DNA of 64,000 nt. Source: CAJCIT01 sp963771305 (GTDB lineage Bacteria; Acidobacteriota; Terriglobia; Bryobacterales; Bryobacteraceae). How positions within the stretch are numbered: the stretch's first letter is position 1; every line of letters starts with the position of its first letter. Shown here one piece after another: positions 8,732-18,483 of this stretch. The notes beneath the pieces were generated by a model that saw nothing but the letters and a program-made list of their open reading frames with translations, was not told where the DNA came from and did no database searches. The DNA is taken from positions 310,001 to 374,000 of the forward strand of contig CAVYTS010000033.1 of the NCBI GenBank assembly GCA_963771305.1, written 5' to 3'. The position numbers were made by a program, and so were the translations under genes.

Positions 8732-10403
8732 TCAGTCGAAGTGGACCGCGATGATGTCGCCCTCGCTGCCGGCTCGCTTGTCAGGATGGGCTGAGTAACT
8801 GACCGATACCTTCCTTGGGGGCTCCTGCGGCCCACAAGTAAACGCACTTTCAGTCCCTTCAATCGAAACTTGCTTCTGATCCCGGATTAGCAGAATCTTG
8901 GTAGACCCGTCAGCAATACGAACCCTGAACTTGGTCTCGGTTCCCACGCAATCCACGCGGACCAGATCTCCCTTTAGCGCGCGCTGGGCAGGATCGTCCC
9001 ACCAGGGGACAGGGTTCGCCGCCGGTGCTCCGGAAGATTTCTCCAGGTCGGCGTTGGCCTTTTTCTCCGCCTCGTGTATGCGCTGCATTTGGTCATTCTG
9101 AACTCGCGCCAAATCCGCCTCCACGGCGGCCTGTTTGATCCGCCGCTCGCGCTCCGCCGCATCGAGCCGAACGTCTTCGAGGGTCAGGCGCCGCGCCTGT
9201 ATCTTCTCCCGTTGCGCATCGGTGTCACAGGCGGCTTCAGCACGCAGCCAACTCCCCTGCGCCGCAACCAGATGCTGGCTCGCCACCTGGACCTCGGCAA
9301 GGGCTTGCCAGTACTCCGCACTGCGCTGGTTCAGCTTTGCGGCCTGCAGGTACAGCCGCTCACGTTCCAGGTTGCTTTTCATCAGTTCCGCCTCGCGAAA
9401 CACCGGCTCTCCCCAACGAGGGTTGAAGCCCTGAGCTTTTTTCAAAAGCCCCACCGCCACTTCGGTCGATTGTCCCTCCGCCGCCAGCATATACACTGGT
9501 GCGCTCTTGCTTCCCGCCGCGATCGCATCCTCGAGCAAACTGTGGTCATCCTTCTGCTCCAGCCGCCTGAGTAACGCCAGCCCTTCCTGCCCCAGCGCCA
9601 CGGTTGCCCCGCCGTTCTCGATCGCCGCCTGATAAGCCGGCCGGGCACTTTGCGGATCGTCAATTGCGTGCGCATCGGCAAGATAGACCGCGGCCACCGT
9701 AGCGTCCAGCGTATGCTCGCCAAAATCGCGCTTCGGATCCAGCGGCCGGCCGCCTATCGTCACCGCGTTCGCCGATCCGGGCGCCAGTAGCGCCCTAGCC
9801 TCGCGATCCAGATCTGCCAACGACTTCCCGAACGCATTGCGGGCCGCGATCGACAGGTTCGAGCCGTTCCTGACGTTGGTTATAAAGACGTGGAAGCGCC
9901 CGGCATAATCAGGTTGCGTGGCGAATAACTGCATCCGGGCCCAGTCCAGATCCGGGTCTCCCGGTGGCGCTCCCCAAGTAATGCGAGGGCCTTTTGCTTC
10001 GAAGGTGGAGAAGAGTTTAGGAAAGCCTCGCTCCACCTCAGCCGGCAGGCGGGGCGTATTCTCCTGTAGAAATAATTGAGCCACCGCGGCCATGGGCGGC
10101 ACGGGTCCCAGGAGCCAGCACAATGACATATCCATCTCGTGCCTGCACCACCCCCGCCGTGGGCTTCGCCGCTGTTGTGATCAGCACGCGAACAGGCCAT
10201 AAGCTGCTGATTTCACGGATGTCCAATAGTCCACCCAGCATCCAGCGCATTTGCTCGAGCTGGGTCAAAGCCTCCCGAGCCTGTCCGCTGTCGACGTCCG
10301 TGGCAACTAGGAACGGCCCGATGTTGAGTTCCGCCCAGCGGTCCTTGGCGGAAAGAGCAGAGCAGCTAAACAGCAGAGTTACAAGCAGCGCTAAATGCGC
10401 CAA
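8732..10403 (-). CDS. Secreted TPR-like protein (DUF1570-like N-terminus), frameshifted
   Basis: Two frames combine into one protein of about 555 residues. A TTG at 10403 starts a short signal peptide (LALLVTLLFSCSALS) followed by DRWAELNIGPFLVATD, a segment like the start of DUF1570-type putative peptidases. Removing one base in GGG 10103-10105 joins VIVLAPGT to VPPMAAVAQLFLQEN and on to a long helical repeat region with TPR-like pairs. A coiled coil rich in Arg, Glu and Ala (about residues 410-470) follows, then a beta-rich C-terminal tail. The expected HExxH zinc motif is not visible, so enzymatic activity is unlikely. It is upstream of rimI in a probable two-gene unit. Confidence 0.7.
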
Positions 10404-10423
10404 AGGGACCGCCAGCCGCTGAA

Positions 10424-10712
10424 AAACGTGGTGGCGTTGTGATGATAATCGCCTTCGCAACCGGGTTCTCGGATTGGCCACAGTAGGAATGCGCTTCGGA
10501 AGCATCGAAGTAGACACTATCCCCTGACTGCAGGATGTGGTCTTCTGACTGATAGTGTATCGCCAGGACGCCTTCGACGACGTGAACGAGCTCGGACCCG
10601 TCATGAAGATGATCCCGCACAGACGAAGTTCTTTTGCATCGACGACGCCATGGTCGGCGAAGAGGTCATGTCTTTCGATCTGCCGGATCGCGGTCAAACC
10701 CCGGAAGCACAA
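10424..10712 (-). pseudogene. Cupin-domain protein remnant (XRE-cupin type)
   Basis: One frame holds HDGSELVHVVEGVLAIHYQ and SGDSVYFDASEAHSYCG, the two conserved cupin blocks of XRE-type regulators with a C-terminal sensor. A second frame just upstream carries ADHGVVDAKELRL, matching the strand that should precede it, so a frameshift near 10610 separates them. No helix-turn-helix is found upstream. It overlaps the start of the TPR-like gene. Confidence 0.5.
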
Positions 10713-10809
10713 CTCGGTCAGTCAGAAGTTGGCGAAGGATTGCGACACGAGATCGGTTTGACATGCTGACGCGTCTGCACGCTACAATGCGTCAGGTCAT
10801 GCCCAGCCT

Positions 10810-12015
10810 GTGCCCTATACCGTGAGCACGTCACCCAGGCTTCGGTATGTGCGCTTGCTCTTGCCGACGCTACTCGCTGTCTCCGCAGTCTTCACTTGGC
10901 AAACCCTCACCGTGCGCTATTCGTACAGGGGCAACTGGAGTGGGCTATTTTGCACCGGCGCGCTATTGCCGCCACCGGTTGCCCTTGCTGACGAGCACAT
11001 CTTCCTGAACGTCGGCAGTGTCGGCTACGACGGGCAGGCCTACCACTACATCGCGCACGATCCCTTCTTCCGGCGTGGCCTCACCCAAGCTCTCGACGAT
11101 CCACGCCTCCGGGCCCAGCGGATACTGTTCCCACTGCTGGCCTGGTTGCTGGCTTTGGGCAACGACTCCCGCATCGACGCCTCGTTGATCGCCGTGCAGT
11201 TACTGTTCTGCGGCTTCGGTGTGTACTGGCTGTCGCACCTCGCCGTTCTGCAGAAGAGGAGCGCTTGGTGGGGTTTGTGGTTTCTCCTCCTGCCCCCGGT
11301 TCTGGTGTCGATTGATCGTCTGCTGGCAGACAGCGGCTTGGCTGCGCTGACAGTGGGCTTTGTGTTCTATACCCGAACGAATCGCTGGGCGGCTGTCTGG
11401 CTCATTTGCGCCCTCGCCGCTTTGACGAGAGATACCGGCGTGGTCCTGGTCGCGGCGATGATCTTGTTTTGCGCCTGGGAAGGGTTGTGGCGGCGGGCTG
11501 CCCTGTTCGTCCTGGCTCTCGCACCGGCCCAGACCTGGAAGTTCTTTTGCACTCTCCATACACCGCCGGATCCATCTCGTTGGCTGGGCTGGTTACCATT
11601 TCAGGGGCTCGTAACCCGTGTCTTCAATCAGCACCCCTATAACAACCTGCCATCGGCTATAGCCGACCTTTGCGTAACACTCGACTACCTCGCCCTCATG
11701 GGCATCGCCCTGGCAATCTGGCAGGCAATCGCACTCGCCCGCTCTCTTCGAACGACTCCGGTCGCAATCGCCATCTACGGCTACGCTTTAATCGCAGTCT
11801 TTGTCAGGAATCCCGACGTTTGGGCCGATGTCTACGGATTTGGCCGCACCCTGGGACCGCTGCTGCTGTTGCTGGCGTTGGAGAGATTTGTCACACCCCA
11901 AACGGCGTCGGCTGCTCGCCTAATGTGCCTGCCGATCGCGTTCGTTGATCCGCGGATCCTGCTGCAATGGGGCCGTCAGGTGTTAAGTGTTGCCAAGGGC
12001 CTGGCGGGAGGGTAG
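10810..12015 (+). CDS. Polytopic membrane protein, unknown function
   Basis: 401 residues from GTG 10810 with about eight to ten hydrophobic segments. Early charged loops include VGYDGQAYHYIAHDP and RAQRILFPLLAWLLALG. A membrane-embedded start and an Asp/Tyr-containing first periplasmic loop resemble GT-C type or DUF2029-like lipid-linked sugar transferases found in acidobacteria, but the catalytic residues cannot be confirmed. It stands alone, 240 bases upstream of phoH. Confidence 0.65.
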   Translation: MPYTVSTSPRLRYVRLLLPTLLAVSAVFTWQTLTVRYSYRGNWSGLFCTGALLPPPVALADEHIFLNVGSVGYDGQAYHYIAHDPFFRRGLTQALDDPRLRAQRILFPLLAWLLALGNDSRIDASLIAVQLLFCGFGVYWLSHLAVLQKRSAWWGLWFLLLPPVLVSIDRLLADSGLAALTVGFVFYTRTNRWAAVWLICALAALTRDTGVVLVAAMILFCAWEGLWRRAALFVLALAPAQTWKFFCTLHTPPDPSRWLGWLPFQGLVTRVFNQHPYNNLPSAIADLCVTLDYLALMGIALAIWQAIALARSLRTTPVAIAIYGYALIAVFVRNPDVWADVYGFGRTLGPLLLLLALERFVTPQTASAARLMCLPIAFVDPRILLQWGRQVLSVAKGLAGG

Positions 12016-12261
12016 CTGAACTTCAATTCACATATCCGCCAAGACGTTGTGTACCATGCTGTGGCGGCCTACCCCGCAGCCCGCAAAATGCTAAACTAAG
12101 TGCTGGATGATTTTCACCCGGCCGCGCGAGCAGGTTCGTGTGTTTCCATACCACTTAACGCTTGTCCTTAAACTTTCCCCCCTTGCATTCGTCCACCGCC
12201 CCCAACCAGAAACCAGCGCTTTTCGCACTTGCCTGCGCCTGAGATCGACACCGCTTTTTTG

Positions 12262-13323
12262 ATGAAAACCAGCATTCAGATTACCCGCGGAATAGAGTCC
12301 TTGTACGGGACTCGTGATGAGAACATCCGCCTGCTCGAGCAAGAGCTCAACCTTCACACCCATCTCGCTGACAGTGGCTCGTTGGAACTCGAAGGCAACG
12401 AACCGGAGGTACGGCGAGCGGAGCGCATTTTGGCGGACTACGTCGACTTGGTCGGCGAGGGCCATGTCTTCAATAACGGCGACCTGAACAGCTACATGCA
12501 AGTAGTGGTGCGCGACCCGAACGTCTCGCTTCGCCGTTTAGTAGAGAGCGGCAAGTCACGCTCGTTCGGCAAGAAGGTGCTAGCGCCGAAGACCGTCAAC
12601 CAGCGGCGCTATGTCGATGCCATCGAGCATCATGATCTCGCCTTCGGCATCGGGCCCGCCGGAACCGGTAAGACGTATCTGGCGGTGGCGATGGCCGTCT
12701 CGGCTTATCTCAACAAGCGTGTCAGCCGGATTGTACTCACCCGCCCCGCGGTCGAAGCAGGCGAGCGGCTTGGATTTCTGCCGGGCAGCCTCCAGGAAAA
12801 GATCGATCCGTATCTGCGCCCGCTCTACGACGCGCTCTTCGACATGATCGACTCCGAGAAGGTAGAGAAGTTGATTGAGCGCAACGTGATCGAAATTGCG
12901 CCGCTGGCGTTCATGCGCGGCCGCACGCTGAACGATTGCTTTATCATCCTCGACGAAGCGCAGAATACCACTTCCGAACAAATGAAAATGGTGCTCACGC
13001 GCCAGGGCTTCAATTCGAAAATGGTGGTTACCGGCGACCAGACTCAGGTAGACTTGCCCACGGGCAGGCGCAGCGGCCTCAGGGACGCAGTCGACGTGCT
13101 CACCGGCGTAGAAGGCATTTCATTCGTCTACTTCGACGAGACGGACGTCGTGCGGCATACGTTGGTGCAGCGGATCGTAAAAGCCTACGAACGATACAAC
13201 GAACTGATTGGAACCGGGCGCCAGTTGGCTCTAAAGCTGGGTGGCGACACGCCCCCCGTCCCACTTGAAGAGCCGCCTGCCAACACCCGGGTTGAAATAC
13301 CCGAGTTCCCGTCCCTCGCATAA
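12262..13323 (+). CDS. phoH: PhoH-family ATPase
   Basis: A predicted cytoplasmic ATPase/RNA-linked helicase of the PhoH/YbeZ type. The Walker A motif GPAGTGKTYLA, the sensor TRPAVEAGERLGFLPG, Walker B IILDEAQN and the TGDQTQVDLP motif are all present, and the N-terminal 100 residues match the YbeZ lead domain. The open frame extends back to TTG 12229, but ATG 12262 (MKTSIQITRG) looks closer to the family start. YbeY follows 9 bases later, the classic pairing with a role in ribosome maturation and 16S rRNA processing. Confidence 0.93.
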   Translation: MKTSIQITRGIESLYGTRDENIRLLEQELNLHTHLADSGSLELEGNEPEVRRAERILADYVDLVGEGHVFNNGDLNSYMQVVVRDPNVSLRRLVESGKSRSFGKKVLAPKTVNQRRYVDAIEHHDLAFGIGPAGTGKTYLAVAMAVSAYLNKRVSRIVLTRPAVEAGERLGFLPGSLQEKIDPYLRPLYDALFDMIDSEKVEKLIERNVIEIAPLAFMRGRTLNDCFIILDEAQNTTSEQMKMVLTRQGFNSKMVVTGDQTQVDLPTGRRSGLRDAVDVLTGVEGISFVYFDETDVVRHTLVQRIVKAYERYNELIGTGRQLALKLGGDTPPVPLEEPPANTRVEIPEFPSLA

Positions 13324-13332
13324 CGGCTATTG

Positions 13333-13890
13333 ATGTCCCCTGGCTCTCCATCTGGATCTAGTAGGTTGGCACCGGTTTCCGGCCATGCCCGGAACCGCGT
13401 GCCGGACATCCTCTACACCACAGTCCCCGCCCCGTTCCGTCTAAGTGGCGAGGATAAACGCAGCATTCGCGAATTCGCTCGCCTGCTGGCTGAACGCGTC
13501 GCCGGTGGCCGTGGTTTTGATTGTCTCCTGACCGGCGATGAAGAGCTGACGCGACTCAATCGCGACTTTCTGCACCACGATTACCCGACGGATGTGCTCA
13601 GCTTTCCATCCGGCATGAAATCGGGGCCGCTTGGTGAACTCGCCGTTTCACTGGAACGCGCCGCGGCCCAGGCGCGTGAATTTGGCCATTCAACAGTCGA
13701 CGAAGTCCGCATCCTGCTTCTGCATGGCGTGCTGCACCTCATGGGAATGGATCATGAACGCGACAGCGGGCGCATGGCCCGGGTGGAGCGAAAGTGGCGC
13801 GCCGAATTCGACCTACCTGAAAACCTTATAGCCCGCTCACAGCCGCACAAGATGACGCGAGGCGGCGCACCGGGGAGGTCGAAGCAATGA
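13333..13890 (+). CDS. ybeY: Endoribonuclease YbeY
   Basis: It acts on the 3' end of 16S rRNA and in ribosome quality control. The single zinc site is seen as HGVLHLMGMDHE (H-x3-H-x5-H), preceded by DFLHHDYPTDVLSFP, a second family signature. About 185 residues, with an N-terminal extension of about 25 residues and a basic tail. The stop codon overlaps the start of the next gene in ATGA (13887-13890), so translation is probably coupled. Confidence 0.93.
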   Translation: MSPGSPSGSSRLAPVSGHARNRVPDILYTTVPAPFRLSGEDKRSIREFARLLAERVAGGRGFDCLLTGDEELTRLNRDFLHHDYPTDVLSFPSGMKSGPLGELAVSLERAAAQAREFGHSTVDEVRILLLHGVLHLMGMDHERDSGRMARVERKWRAEFDLPENLIARSQPHKMTRGGAPGRSKQ

Positions 13891-15153
13891 CCTTTCCTCT
13901 GCTGGAGCGCCGCCATCATTCTGTCCATTCTGATGGCATTTGTGTCCTACGTGCAGCTGCTGTACTTAGAATCGCTGCGCCTGCTGCGGCGGGAGACTCC
14001 GGCACTTGAACACTTCCGGCAAGAGCTGTCGGCAGCCATCAAGTTGGATAGTGAACGCGGTTCGCTTTCGTTCTCACTGATCAAACACATTTCGCTGCCG
14101 TTGGTAGGCGTGTTTTTTCTATGCGCAGTGATCAGACCCGAAGCGCCGCCCTGGCAAAGCGTCCTCGAGGCGACCGGCTTGTCGCTGGCTTCCATGTTTC
14201 TCATGACTTACATCGTGCCGCAAGTGCTGTACCGCCGCACGACCGGTCTCTGGATGCGCGGTTTCATTCCATTGGTCCGGCTGTTCGCAATCGTCATTGG
14301 CCCAGTTTCCATGCTGCTCGGGCTCTTTCATTCCGTGCTCGACTATCGGGAAAATGGCAACGGCGAACCGGAAAAAACACCGCATCCCTCCGAACATGTG
14401 GAGGCGCTCATCGACGCCGGAGCGGAAGAGGGCATTCTCGAAGAAGAAGATCGCGAGCTGATTCACTCGGTGGTGGCCTTTGGCGACAAGACCGTGCGAG
14501 AAGTGATGACCGCGCGGCCCAACATCGTGGCGATCTCCGCGGACAAATCACTCGAGGATCTGCGCCAGCTCGTGATTCACGAGCAGTACTCGCGCATCCC
14601 GATCTATAAAGACACCATCGACAACATCATCGGGTTTGTTCACGTACGCGATATGTTTGAGCTGGACGAGGACGAACGCCAGCGCAAACCGCTATCCGAG
14701 CTGATGCGCCCTATTCGTCTGGTGCCTGAAACTAAGCCAGTGCACGATCTGTTGCGCGAGATGCAGCGGGATAGCACGCACATGGTCATCGTAGTCGATG
14801 AGTACGGCAACACCGCCGGTTTGGCGACCATGGAAGATCTGGTCGAAGAAATCCTGGGTGAAATCCGCGACGAGCATGAACCGGATCGCGACGTGCGCCA
14901 GGAATCGGATACGTCGTTCGTTGCGCCTGGCAGCCTGGACCTTGATCGCCTGCACGAGCTACTGGGCTTCCGGCCCGAAGAGGACACTGAGTCAACCACC
15001 GTCGGCGGTCTGGTCGCTGAGTGGTTGGGCCATGTGCCGCAGGTTGGTGAGTCCGTCGAGCGCGACGGGATCCGCATTGAGGTCCTTGCCGGCAATGAAC
15101 TGAGAGTGGAACAGGTGCGAGTTTCGAAACTGGAAGCTGAGGCGTCCGTATGA
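13887..15153 (+). CDS. CNNM/CBS-domain protein (CorC/HlyC-like), one apparent frameshift near its start
   Basis: A membrane CNNM-type domain followed by a CBS pair and a CorC_HlyC domain, the layout of magnesium/cobalt efflux-linked proteins. CBS-1 begins near VREVMTARPNIVAIS, CBS-2 near PLSELMRPIRLVPE, and DEYGNTAGLATMEDLVEEILGE is the signature. Starting at ATG 13887, which overlaps the ybeY stop, removal of one G at 13904-13905 gives MTFPLLSAAIILSILMAF, a first membrane helix that joins the open frame. Without that correction, translation would start at ATG 13933 and lose part of helix 1. Its stop overlaps the era start as ATGA. Confidence 0.85.
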
Positions 15154-16250
15154 AAAAAGACAAAGCCGGCAAGCGCATCGCGCGCGTGGCCAGGCGAGCC
15201 GCCCTCAAAAGCGTGAAGCTGGGTTCGAACAGTCACGCCGAAAGGCCGAAGCCTGTCGTCCAGCCGGCACGCCGCCCGCCCGCCTTGAAGAAGGCCGCGA
15301 AAGTGAAACCCGTAGTCGGGCTGAACCCCGCCACACACGCCCCCGCGGGTCCCCATCGGATGGGGTTCGTCTCGATTGCCGGACGGCCGAATGCGGGAAA
15401 GTCAACGCTGTTGAATGCACTGGTCGGCGAGAAGGTCGCGATCATCGCTCGACAGGCTCAGACCACTCGCACCACTATTCAAGGCGTAGTCAATGTGCCC
15501 GGTGCGCAGATCGTCCTCATCGATACGCCAGGCATACACAAATCCGACACGCTCTTTAACCGGCGCATGATGGATACAGTTCGCGGCGCTTTGGAGCAGA
15601 GAGACCTGGTCTTGTTCGTTGCCGATGTAACTAAACCCTTGACACAGGAAGATGGGCACGCCGTAAGTGCTTTGCGCGATACCTCGACGGGCCTTCCTGG
15701 TGCTTAACAAGATCGATCGGCTCGAAGACAAACGCCTCGCTTCTGCCGTTGATCGAGGGTTACATGAAGCTCCGTCCGTTCGAGGAGGTGCTGCCAATCT
15801 CGGCGATGAAGGGCAAGGGAGTGGATGAATTGCTGAACGCGATTGTCCTCTGCTTGCCGGAGGGTGAGCCGCTTTTCCCGGATGACCACTTCACCGATCT
15901 GCCCAAGCGCTTTCTCGCATCGGAACTGATCCGCGAACGCGTTCTGCGCGAGGCGGCCCAGGAAGTTCCACATGCGGTCGCGGTACTGGATTGACGAGTG
16001 GGAGGAGAAACGCGACCTCACCAGGATCGCCGCCACTATCATCGTGGAGCGGCCAGGCCAGAAGGCGATTTTGATCGGCGCGAGAGGCGCCATGTTGAAG
16101 AAGATCGGCACCGACGCCCGTCTCGAAATTGAAGAGATGCTCGGCGGCAAGGTCTTTCTTTCGCTGTTTGTGAGAGTTCAGCCGAAGTGGCGCGAGGATT
16201 CACAGTTCCTGAACACGCTTGACTGGCGCTCAATGGTAGGCTCAGAGTAA
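15150..16250 (+). CDS. era: GTPase Era, interrupted by three single-base insertions
   Basis: Era assembles the 30S subunit by binding the 3' end of 16S rRNA. An unusual basic N-terminal extension of about 70 residues precedes the G domain: GRPNAGKS (G1), TTRTT (G2), DTPG (G3), NKID (G4). A KH domain follows with GARGAMLKKIG and ends at NTLDW. The reading frame breaks three times: GGG 15689-15691, the G at 15739 and GG 15988-15989. Deleting one base at each place restores a continuous, normal Era (STAFLVLNKID, KRLLLPLIEGY, VAVLIDEWEEKRD). The gene is normally essential, so a sequence error is far more likely than decay. Start ATG 15150 overlaps the previous stop. Confidence 0.88.
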
Positions 16251-16255
16251 CCCAG

Positions 16256-16552
16256 ATGAAACACGCCTTGGCTTTGCTTGTTCTATTCGCCACTTGTTTT
16301 GCCTCCAACTTGGTCGCCCAGAACAAGCCCTCGTCAAGCGACGACCGGATTTACGATCAGGTCCGCATGAAACTCGCGGGCGATGCGGACGTGAAGGGCG
16401 GTGATCTGGAGGTTACCGTCAAGGACGGCGCGGTTAAACTGACCGGAAAAGTGGAAACGGACCGCGGGAAAAAACGGGCCGAAACGCTTGCCAAAAAAGT
16501 CAAAGGCGTCAAGTCCGTCGATAACGAGCTTGTCGTAGGACCAAAGATCTGA
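16256..16552 (+). CDS. Secreted BON-domain protein
   Basis: 98 residues: signal peptide (FATCFASNLVA) then one BON domain with DDRIYDQVRMKLAGD, LEVTVKDGAVKLTGKV and AKKVKGVKSVDNELVV. BON domains bind phospholipid or other envelope partners, often in osmotic-stress proteins such as OsmY. It begins 5 bases after the era stop and closes the phoH-ybeY-corC-era set, although no strong ribosome site is seen. Confidence 0.9.
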   Translation: MKHALALLVLFATCFASNLVAQNKPSSSDDRIYDQVRMKLAGDADVKGGDLEVTVKDGAVKLTGKVETDRGKKRAETLAKKVKGVKSVDNELVVGPKI

Positions 16553-17040
16553 CTCTTTCGCATTCTGTTCCCTTATGCACTCGTGGGGTGGGCGCCCTCG
16601 CCCGCAATCGACGCATCGTCGATTCTCAGCTAACCGAAACTCGCATCAGCGAGAGGGGCCGAATCCGCTGTCTTTTATTTCCATTTTGACGCCGCCCGAT
16701 CGTTTACAAAAGACAACAGATTCTTTCGTATCGAATTGATTCCTAAAGCGTAACTAATCTTGGCGCACCTGCGCCTCACAGTGTAATGAGAGGGTTTCTT
16801 TACAAAGCGCAAGCCGGGGAACGAGGCGCAAAACAAAGTTGCGAATCGGCCAGCTTTCGAACCTACACAATTGGACTCTTGCCGTTTCTGGCCGAGCAGA
16901 CACCCGGAATCCGCGTGAAAACTCCAGCACTGAACCGCGAGCGTCAGTGCCTGTGTGAAAACTCCCAGCCTAGAGCCGCGCGCGTGAGCACCAGGACCCT
17001 AAGCGGAGCCACGACCGTCAGGGAGCGCACTCAAAGGCTG
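16553..17040. other. Intergenic region upstream of DUF5666 gene
   Basis: About 490 bases with no supported gene; open frames here have no family resemblance. It holds one copy of a dispersed repeat (16916-16985). Confidence 0.5.
16916..16985. repeat. Dispersed repeat, copy A
   Basis: The unit GTGAAAACTCCAGCACTGAA is followed by CCGCGAGCGTCAGTGCC, then the first part of the unit recurs (TGTGTGAAAACTCC). A near-identical block lies at 21531-21580. Confidence 0.7.
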
Positions 17041-18434
17041 ATGTTCTCTCATACCTCTCCGGCTTTTCCCACTCTTTCCAGAGTTTTGACTTTTGGATTG
17101 ATTGGTATTTGCTCCGGCCTGTTGCTGGCACAGGACGCCGCGCAACCCGTCGCCAAGCCGGCCGACAGACTCATCGGCGAAATCACCGCCGTCGATACCG
17201 CGGGCAAGAAGATCACCGTCAAAGACGACGCAACCAAGGCCGAATACTCCGTCTCTCTGGCAGACACGAAGACCTTCCTGCGTGTGCCGCCCGGCGAGAA
17301 GGATCTGAAAAGAGCGACTCGCATCGATGCCGAAGCACTATCCGTAGGCGATCGCGTTGCGCTGCGCGGCAAGAAGACGGAAGACAGCAAGACGTTTGAA
17401 GCAGCCAGCGTTTTGCTGATGACTGCCGGCGATCTCGGCGAAAATCCATCAGGCCGAACAGCAAGATTGGCAGAAGCGCGGTAGCTCCGGAACACTGACC
17501 GCTGTAGATGCCGCAGCTCACCAGGCCACCATGACGGTGCGGGGCGCCGATGGTCCAAAAACTGTGACCGTGAGCCTGCCCGATTCCGTGGAGTACGTGC
17601 GCTACTCACCCGCCTCCGTCAAAATGGCGGACGCCAAGCCAGGCACCATTGCGGATCTTCAGCCTGGTGATCAGGTCCGCGTGCTAGGCAACAAGAACGA
17701 CGATGGAACCACCATTGTCGCTGAGAAGGTGTTCTCAGGATCTTTCCGCACCATACCGGCCACAATCGTTTCGATCTCGCCCGACGGCAAAGAAATCAAA
17801 ATCAACTGATCTGCAAACCAAGCAACCGGTGATCGTTGCGTTGACGGATGATTCGGTAGTTCGCCGCTTGCCCCCGATGATGGCGCAGATGCTGGCCATG
17901 CGGCTTAATCCCGCATACAAGGCACAAGGTGCGTCCGGTGGCCCCGGCGGTCCTCCGGGAGGCGCCCCTGGCTCAGGTAATCCCGCTGCGGCAAACTCTG
18001 CTCAAGGAAACTCCGGCGCGGGAGCGCCCGCTGGTGCCGGGCCTGGAAATGGTCAGGGCGGTAATGGTCAATGGGCTGGTGGCCAAGGCCAGTCGCCGGC
18101 TGCTGGCGCAGGCCAGGGCGGTCCGGGAGGCTCGCAGGGCGGCGCGGCGTGGGCTGGTCGTCCAGGCGGCGGAGGCGGTATGCGCTCAATGAACGGCGAC
18201 ATGTCGCAGATGATTGAGCGCCTTCCCAAGATCTCGATTAGTGAATTGAAGCCCGGCGACGCGGTCGTCGTCTCGGGCGGTTCAGGAACCGATAAAACAC
18301 ACCTGACCGCCACCAACGTCATTGCGGGCGTTGAACCGTTGTTCGTCTCCGCCCCTCCGCGAGCGGGCCAAAGCATGGGCAGTTCGTGGAATCTCGGCGT
18401 CTCCGACCTGGGCGGCGCTGGTGGCCCCCAATAA
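17041..18434 (+). CDS. Secreted DUF5666-type protein with Gly/Ala-rich region, two frameshifts
   Basis: Three frames join into one protein of about 463 residues. After an N-terminal hydrophobic segment ending ...SGLLLA, a DUF5666-like beta-barrel repeat starts with RLIGEITAVDTAGKKITV and recurs as SGTLTAVDAAAHQATMTV and TIVSISPDGKEIKI. Then comes a Gly/Pro/Gln/Ala-rich stretch of about 95 residues and a final repeat (ISISELKPGDAVVVSGG). Removing one G near 17436 and the C near 17806 restores the frame both times. DUF5666 repeats act as OB-like modules on the outer surface; their role is not known. ATG 17041 has an AAAGG just upstream. It is 49 bases ahead of the TonB-dependent receptor, probably one transcript. 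Confidence 0.75.
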
Positions 18435-18483
18435 CTGGGCCTCGCTTGCCCACAACCAGTCTTTTTCGGTTATTTGAGGATTC

